Made by a program: the position numbers and the translations under genes. The notes beneath the pieces are model-generated. The model ran no database searches, was not told where the DNA came from, and was given only the letters and a program-made list of their open reading frames with translations. From positions 1-8,616 of the forward strand of contig JAQIBO010000212.1 of the NCBI GenBank assembly GCA_027859055.1: 8,616 nt of DNA, given 5' to 3'. Each line of letters opens with the position of its first letter. Positions within the stretch are counted from its first letter, which is position 1. Of this stretch, positions 4,427 to 8,616 are shown piece by piece. Source of the DNA: Spirochaeta sp. (GTDB lineage Bacteria > Spirochaetota > Spirochaetia > DSM-27196 > Alkalispirochaetaceae).

Positions 4427-6460
4427 TCAGGAATTTTCCGGAATATCCTGAAGGCTCATCACCGCCGGGATCGCACGGATGCATTTGGCGATCTTTCGGA
4501 GGTCCTGACGCCGTTCCACCTCGAGGGTGAAGCTGGCTTCAAGCGTTCCCTGGCTCGTCTCGTCAATCCGGCCCTCGATCAGGTGGCCGTGGACTTTGCG
4601 AACCGCCCCCTCTATTTCGCTGAAAAGGTCGCTGGAATTGCGCGCCGCAACCCGAAAGCGATGGGTGGTTTTGGGAGAGACCGTCTCCCATTCGACTTCG
4701 ATCATCCGTTCGTTGACATCGGGTATACTCAGCAGGCTCTTGCAGTCCCGCTTGTGAATGATGATGCCCCGTCCCCGGGAGACGTATCCGACGATATCAT
4801 CGCCGGTGCTTGGCCGACAGCACTGGGCAAAGTGGATCATCAGATTTTTCTCTTTGCCAACGCTGATCGCAACTTTGTGCTCATCGAGAATCTGGTTGGT
4901 CTCGTGCGACGGACCGGATGTGCGGGGCGGTGGGGCGTGCGGTTTTGTTCCCTGCGGTGAGGCGTGTGCCGGCGGTTCGTGACGGGCGTTTTTGCGGGCG
5001 ATGATTCGCTGGTTGATGATCAGATTTTCGTCGTGCTTGTTGAGCCACGCCCGGATCTTGCTGCGCGCCCGGGAGGTGCGCGCATATCGAAGCCAGTTGA
5101 GGTGGGGGTGGGCGCTGGGGCTGGTGAGAACCTCAATAACCTGCGTGTTTTTCAGCGGTTCCTTCAGGGGAATGATCGATCCGTCCGCCTTTGCTCCCAT
5201 CGTGCGATGCCCGACCTCGGTGTGAATATGGTAGGCGAAGTCGATCGCCGTGGCGCCTTTCGGAAGCTGAATCGCGTCGCCTTTGGGGGTGAACACGTAG
5301 ATCGAATCGCGCAGTATTTCCCGCTTGATCTCCTCCAGGAACTCATCGGTGGTAATCTTGGAATCTTTGAGGTCACGCACGCGGTGCATGATCGTGAGGT
5401 CGTCGGGACGAAAGCGCTCCCGCGTCAGGCCGCGCTTGTACAGCCAGTGAGCGGCAACACCGTACTCGGCTGTGCGGTGCATATCATGGGTACGAATCTG
5501 AAACTCGACGATCTTCCCGTCGAAACCCAGTACCGCCGTGTGCAGACTCTGGTACTGGTTGCTCTTGGGCATCGCGATATAGTCTTTGAAACGCCCCTCA
5601 ATGGGAGGCCACATGCGGTGGACGAGCCCAAGCAGCTGGTAACATTCGTTGGTGGTATCACAGAGCATGCGTACCCCCAGAAGGTCGTAGATCTCGTCCA
5701 GATCCTTGCCGAACCGCTTCATCTTCTGGTAGATGCTGTAAAAGTGTTTTGCCCGGCTCTCCACCAGAACCGGCACACCCTCCTTGCGAGCGGCCTTGTC
5801 GAGGGTATCCTTGATCCGTTTCAGGTAGTTGGCGCGGGCGTCGCGCTTTTCCGATACCCGCGCCTTGATCATCTGGTACACGTCCGGATGGAGATGCTTG
5901 AGCGAAAGATCTTCCAGCTCATCTTTCATCCAGCTGATACCCAGTCGTCCCGCGAGGGGGGCGTAAATGTCGAGCGTTTCCTGGGCGATCTCCCGCTGTC
6001 GCGGTCCCTCCTTGAACTCGAGGGTGCGCATATTGTGCAGTTTGTCTGCCAGCTTTATCAGGATGACCCGGACGTCCTTCACCATCGCCAGAAGCATTTT
6101 GCGGATCGTCTCCGCCTCCTGGAAGCTTTTGTTTTTTGCTTTGACGACGGAGATCTTTGTTACGCCGTAGACCAGGGCGTCCACGTCGCGGCCACTCTGC
6201 TTTTTGAGTTCCGCCCGGGTCAGGATGGTATCCTCAAGAACGTCGTGCAGCAGTGACGCCGCCACAGTGGGAGCGTCCAGTTTCATGTCAATCAGGATTT
6301 CCGCCACCTGCAGCGGATGGATGAAGTACGGCTCTCCTGAATCGCGGACCTGTCCCTCGTGGAGCGACTCGGACAGACCGGCCGCCTCCATGATCCGCGT
6401 CTGATCCGCGGCGGGGTACGAGGATACGATGTGCTGTAATTCCGCGATCGTCTGTATCAT
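4427..6460 (-). CDS. rel: Bifunctional (p)ppGpp synthetase/hydrolase, RelA/SpoT family
   Basis: Makes and degrades the stringent-response alarmone (p)ppGpp, sensing uncharged tRNA on the ribosome. The 677 residues contain in order: an HD hydrolase domain (about 25-180) with His48, HDVLEDT (72-78) and KLADKLHNM including Asp139; a synthetase domain (about 215-345) with RAKHFYSIY (236-244), DYIAMPK, YQSLHT (303-308) and Glu319 in VEFQIRT; TGS (about 385-447); a CC-type zinc-binding domain (about 528-580; Cys547, Cys548, His569, Cys573); and a C-terminal ACT domain (about 598-677). Both catalytic sites look intact. The helical region after SRARSKIR (463-470) is very short and replaced by a Pro/His-rich linker (about 485-520), making the protein shorter than the usual 720 or more. 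The ATG at 6460 is preferred over the in-frame one at 6529, which would overlap prmC; GGAGTGA overlapping the prmC stop serves as its Shine-Dalgarno sequence. Confidence 0.95.
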   Translation of the reverse strand: MIQTIAELQHIVSSYPAADQTRIMEAAGLSESLHEGQVRDSGEPYFIHPLQVAEILIDMKLDAPTVAASLLHDVLEDTILTRAELKKQSGRDVDALVYGVTKISVVKAKNKSFQEAETIRKMLLAMVKDVRVILIKLADKLHNMRTLEFKEGPRQREIAQETLDIYAPLAGRLGISWMKDELEDLSLKHLHPDVYQMIKARVSEKRDARANYLKRIKDTLDKAARKEGVPVLVESRAKHFYSIYQKMKRFGKDLDEIYDLLGVRMLCDTTNECYQLLGLVHRMWPPIEGRFKDYIAMPKSNQYQSLHTAVLGFDGKIVEFQIRTHDMHRTAEYGVAAHWLYKRGLTRERFRPDDLTIMHRVRDLKDSKITTDEFLEEIKREILRDSIYVFTPKGDAIQLPKGATAIDFAYHIHTEVGHRTMGAKADGSIIPLKEPLKNTQVIEVLTSPSAHPHLNWLRYARTSRARSKIRAWLNKHDENLIINQRIIARKNARHEPPAHASPQGTKPHAPPPRTSGPSHETNQILDEHKVAISVGKEKNLMIHFAQCCRPSTGDDIVGYVSRGRGIIIHKRDCKSLLSIPDVNERMIEVEWETVSPKTTHRFRVAARNSSDLFSEIEGAVRKVHGHLIEGRIDETSQGTLEASFTLEVERRQDLRKIAKCIRAIPAVMSLQDIPENS
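4429..4449. repeat. Imperfect palindrome at the rel 3' end, upstream of tpx
   Basis: The plus strand has a perfect TTCCGGAA core (4436-4443) flanked by outer arms AGGA (4429-4432) and TCCT (4446-4449), with a one-base asymmetry between the arms. It overlaps the last codons and part of the stop codon of rel, and ends about 55 bases before the tpx start. It could be an operator for tpx or merely coding sequence; there is no following T-run, so it is not a terminator. Confidence 0.35.
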
Positions 6461-6467
6461 CCCGTGT

Positions 6468-7379
6468 TCACTCCGGTGTGCGTCCTTCGGTACATCTCTC
6501 CCGCCCGGCAAGATCCCGCCGGCTGACAACGGCCTCGAATCCGGCTGCGTTCATACGGCGTGCAACCTGCGCCGCCTGAGTCGCTCCGTGCTCCACTACA
6601 AGATACCCTCCCGGACGGAGGTATGAAAACGCCTGCGGCACGAGACGATCGATCGCCTCCATGCCGGATTCGCCCGCATCCAGGGCGAGAGCCGGTTCCG
6701 ACCATCCGTGGTCCAGCGCAGCGGCCGTTTCCGCGGTTGTCAGGTACGGGGGATTCGCGGTAACGAGATCTGCCGTGACGTCGCCGGTGTCACTATCGGT
6801 CGGCGCGCCCGGGACCAAAAGATCGGACCGGCGGAGGGTCACCGTCAACTGTGAGGCAGCCACCAGGCGGTCGATGTTTCTGCGAGCCCATGCAAGGGCG
6901 GTATCGTCCACGTCGCTGAGCGTAAGGAAAAGCGGCGCGGAACGGAGTTCGGTATATTCCAGGGCGATACTCAGTCCGATGCATCCGCTGCCGGTGCAAC
7001 AGTCGTGGATATGCAACGGGGAATTCCGGCGCGGAGCGAGCGTCTCCAGCAGTTCGAGGGCGCGGGTGACGAGGACTTCCGAGTCGGGACGGGGGACCAG
7101 CACTCCCGGCCCCACCGCGAAGGGACGTCCGTAAAACTCCTTTTCACCGATGATGTACGCGATGGGGCGGCCGGTTGCGCGCTGTTCTACGGCGGTCAGA
7201 AAGCGCTGGAGCTGACCCGTGCCGAGGTACGTCCCGGCATCGGCGGGTTGTTCCGCAAGGATCGTTTCCCGGTTGACACCGGAGGCCCATTCCAACAGGA
7301 CCAGCGAATCGAGAAACGGCGTGTCGCTGTCACCGAGGCGCGCTCGGGCCCCGTTCAGGAGTTCGCGGATCGTTGTCAC
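6468..7379 (-). CDS. prmC: Peptide chain release factor N5-glutamine methyltransferase
   Basis: Uses S-adenosylmethionine to methylate the glutamine of the GGQ motif in release factors RF1 and RF2, raising termination efficiency. The 303-residue protein has an N-terminal helical domain, GRPIAYIIG (70-78) with EFYGRPF, the Rossmann methyltransferase SAM loop DCCTGSGCIG (126-135), and the catalytic NPPY (209-212) that holds the substrate glutamine. EPALALDAGESGMEAI (228-243) is also typical. The start is a GTG (7379-7377) sharing GTGA with the prfA stop; GAGGTGG about ten bases upstream lies inside prfA. Direct 4-base overlap with its substrate's gene strongly supports the call. The C-terminus holds the ribosome binding site of rel, seven bases downstream, so prfA-prmC-rel is most likely one operon. 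Confidence 0.95.
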   Translation of the reverse strand: MTTIRELLNGARARLGDSDTPFLDSLVLLEWASGVNRETILAEQPADAGTYLGTGQLQRFLTAVEQRATGRPIAYIIGEKEFYGRPFAVGPGVLVPRPDSEVLVTRALELLETLAPRRNSPLHIHDCCTGSGCIGLSIALEYTELRSAPLFLTLSDVDDTALAWARRNIDRLVAASQLTVTLRRSDLLVPGAPTDSDTGDVTADLVTANPPYLTTAETAAALDHGWSEPALALDAGESGMEAIDRLVPQAFSYLRPGGYLVVEHGATQAAQVARRMNAAGFEAVVSRRDLAGRERCTEGRTPE

Positions 7380-8434
7380 GAGGGCGCGTCCACCTCGCTT
7401 GCACTGAGTCGGAGCGCGTCGATCACCTGGCCGAGGTCGCCGGTGATAATTGCGTCGAGGCGGTACAGGGTCAGGTTGATGCGGTGGTCGGTGAGGCGGT
7501 TCTGGTGAAAGTTGTACGTCCGGACGCGCTCGCTGCGGTCTCCACTGCCGACCTGGCCTTTGCGGGTGGCGGCCATCTCTTCCTGCCGGGCGCGCTCTTT
7601 CTGTTCAAAGAGGCGCGCCTTGAGAACGCGCATCGCCTTGGCTTTGTTCTTGAGTTGGCTCTTTTCGTCCTGGCAGATGACGACCAGTCCGGTGGGCAGA
7701 TGCGTGATTCGCACGGCGGAGTCGGTGGTATTGACGCTCTGGCCGCCGGGGCCGGAGGAGCGGAACACGTCGACGCGGATCTCTTCGGTACGGATCTGCA
7801 CATCCGTTTCCTCCGCCTCCGGGAGGACGGCGACGGTGACCGCGGAGGTGTGGATGCGGCCGCCGCTTTCGGTGGAGGGGACGCGCTGGACGCGGTGGAC
7901 GCCGCTTTCGTACTTGAGGTGGCTGTACACCTCTTTGCCGGAGATGGAGACGATAATCTCCTTGAAACCACCGACCTCCGTCTCGCTCGCCTCGATCAGC
8001 TCGGTTTTCCAGCCCACCGACTCGGCGTAGCGCATGTACATGCGGTACAGGTCGGCGGCGAAAAGCGACGCTTCGTCGCCGCCGGTGCCGGCGCGGATCT
8101 CCATGATCGTGTTTTTCGCATCCAGCGGATCCGGCGGAATCAGCAGAACGGTCAGTTTCCGTTCCGCCCGCTCCAGATCGGCCCGCAGTGGATCAAGCTC
8201 CTCGGCGGCGATTTCCCGGATCTCCGCGTCCTCCTGTTCCAGAAGCTCTTCATTTTCCGCGATCTGCGTTCGCAGGGCAGTCACCACGTCGTACTGGGAG
8301 ATAATCTCCGACAGGTGGGCGTGCTCGCGCATCGTCTCAACCGCGCGCTTCTGGTCCTTGTGAAGCTCCGGGTCCGCAACGAGGCGTTCCACCTCGGCGA
8401 ACCGAGCCTTTATCTGTTCAATTTTGTCTTCCAT
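7376..8434 (-). CDS. prfA: Peptide chain release factor 1
   Basis: Recognises UAA and UAG stop codons on the ribosome and triggers release of the finished protein. It is 352 residues, a normal RF1 length. The N-terminal helical domain (about 1-100) is followed by the decoding domain with the P-x-T stop-codon element PST at 186-188 (in RVPSTESGGRIHTSA; PAT in the best-known RF1, SPF in RF2) and the peptidyl-transfer GGQ at 230-232 in SSGPGGQSVNTTDSAVRITH. There is no programmed frameshift, as expected for RF1 rather than RF2. ATG at 8434 is preceded by AGGT seven bases upstream. The gene ends in TGA, a codon RF1 does not read, and that stop overlaps the GTG of prmC, whose product methylates Gln232. 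Confidence 0.98.
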   Translation of the reverse strand: MEDKIEQIKARFAEVERLVADPELHKDQKRAVETMREHAHLSEIISQYDVVTALRTQIAENEELLEQEDAEIREIAAEELDPLRADLERAERKLTVLLIPPDPLDAKNTIMEIRAGTGGDEASLFAADLYRMYMRYAESVGWKTELIEASETEVGGFKEIIVSISGKEVYSHLKYESGVHRVQRVPSTESGGRIHTSAVTVAVLPEAEETDVQIRTEEIRVDVFRSSGPGGQSVNTTDSAVRITHLPTGLVVICQDEKSQLKNKAKAMRVLKARLFEQKERARQEEMAATRKGQVGSGDRSERVRTYNFHQNRLTDHRINLTLYRLDAIITGDLGQVIDALRLSASEVDAPS

Positions 8435-8443
8435 TGCATCTAC

Positions 8444-8467
8444 CTGTGTGTCCTGTGCTGTGTGTCC
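8444..8467. repeat. Tandem 10-base direct repeat in the prfA leader
   Basis: CTGTGTGTCC occurs twice (8444-8453 and 8458-8467) separated by TGTG, giving a 14-base period. On the mRNA strand this reads GGACACACAG twice, immediately upstream of the prfA ribosome binding site, in the 61-base gap after the rhomboid-like gene. Function unknown; it may be simple sequence expansion. No good promoter hexamers were recognised in this gap. Confidence 0.7.
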
Positions 8468-8495
8468 GGAGCTATGCGCGTTACGATCGGCGCCG

Positions 8496-8616
8496 CTACC
8501 GGCGTGGATTCATGAACCCGAAGACGCTTCCGATAATCCCGCCGGCGATATGGGCGAACTGCGCCACCGAGTCATTCCGCAGAGAGTCGGCAACTTCCTG
8601 CGTCAGAAAGAGCACG
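8496..8616 (-). CDS. Rhomboid-like membrane protein, C-terminal fragment (cut by window edge)
   Basis: Only the last 39 codons and the TAG stop are in the window. They encode VLFLTQEVADSLRNDSVAQF followed by AHIAGGIIGSVFGFMNPRR. The hydrophobic AHIAGGIIG pattern followed by a short FGFMNP tail matches the last transmembrane helix of rhomboid-family proteins, where the His of an H-x-x-G-type helix is part of the Ser-His dyad that cleaves membrane proteins. The catalytic Ser (GxSG) helix would lie outside the window, so whether this is an active protease cannot be judged. It ends 61 bases before prfA, on the same strand. The family call rests on one helix and is therefore moderate. Confidence 0.6.
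   Translation of the reverse strand, partial: VLFLTQEVADSLRNDSVAQFAHIAGGIIGSVFGFMNPRR

Noticed and set aside
4964..6256. 430-codon open frame on the plus strand opposite rel
   Set aside because: Lies entirely inside the conserved rel coding sequence; no family resemblance and no credible ribosome site; a shadow frame.
6461..6529. N-terminally extended rel start at 6529
   Set aside because: Would overlap prmC by more than 60 bases and add residues unlike any Rel start, while the ATG at 6460 has a GGAGTGA ribosome site and a normal Rel N-terminus.
8491..8504. Hairpin CGCCG-loop-CGGCG around the stop codon of the rhomboid-like gene
   Set aside because: Only five base pairs and not followed by a T-run on the minus strand; not a convincing rho-independent terminator.
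7373..8515. 380-codon open frame on the plus strand opposite prfA
   Set aside because: Antisense to prfA with a biased Ala/Asp/Leu/Gly composition mirroring the complementary codons; a shadow frame.

Overview
The window is ordinary, densely packed bacterial chromosome with every gene on the minus strand, so transcription runs from the right edge to the left. Nine complete genes and two edge-truncated genes cover almost all of it. Codon use is GC-rich with a strong G/C preference at third positions. This also explains the long stop-free antisense frames on the plus strand, which I do not call as genes. The combination of rhomboid-type tail, prfA, prmC and a bifunctional rel, together with the form of the SerS N-terminus, suggests a GC-rich free-living spirochaete (Spirochaetaceae-like). 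That assignment is an inference from gene order and protein character, not proven by the sequence. I see no mobile element, tRNA, rRNA, CRISPR or phage signature.

Layout in transcription order (right to left): (1) the C-terminal end of a rhomboid-like membrane protein (8616-8496); (2) a translation and stringent-response block: prfA (release factor 1), prmC (which methylates release-factor GGQ glutamine, GTG start overlapping prfA by 4 bases) and rel (bifunctional (p)ppGpp synthetase/hydrolase, 7 bases after prmC); (3) tpx, a thiol peroxidase; (4) a biotin ECF transporter operon, bioY-bioM-bioN, with the best promoter in the window in front of bioY; (5) trmL, whose start overlaps the bioN stop by 4 bases, then proC and the first 149 codons of serS.

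The bioY-bioM-bioN-trmL run is linked by coding overlaps of 19, 4 and 4 bases. Biotin uptake and a tRNA wobble-base methyltransferase therefore very probably share a transcript, with proC 39 bases behind. BioY binds biotin in the membrane, BioN couples it to the ATPase, and BioM hydrolyses ATP. No biotin-synthesis gene is in view, consistent with (but not proof of) scavenging.

The most notable points are: a Rel protein whose central helical region, between TGS and the CC-type zinc-binding domain, is largely replaced by a Pro/His-rich linker; tpx and serS, which lack Shine-Dalgarno sequences and carry promoter-like hexamers placed so that transcription would begin at or next to the start codon (possible leaderless mRNAs); a ProC with non-canonical substrate-loop residues; and small repeats or palindromes in the prfA leader and upstream of tpx. 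No convincing rho-independent terminator was found anywhere. I did not find a clearly new multi-gene system here.
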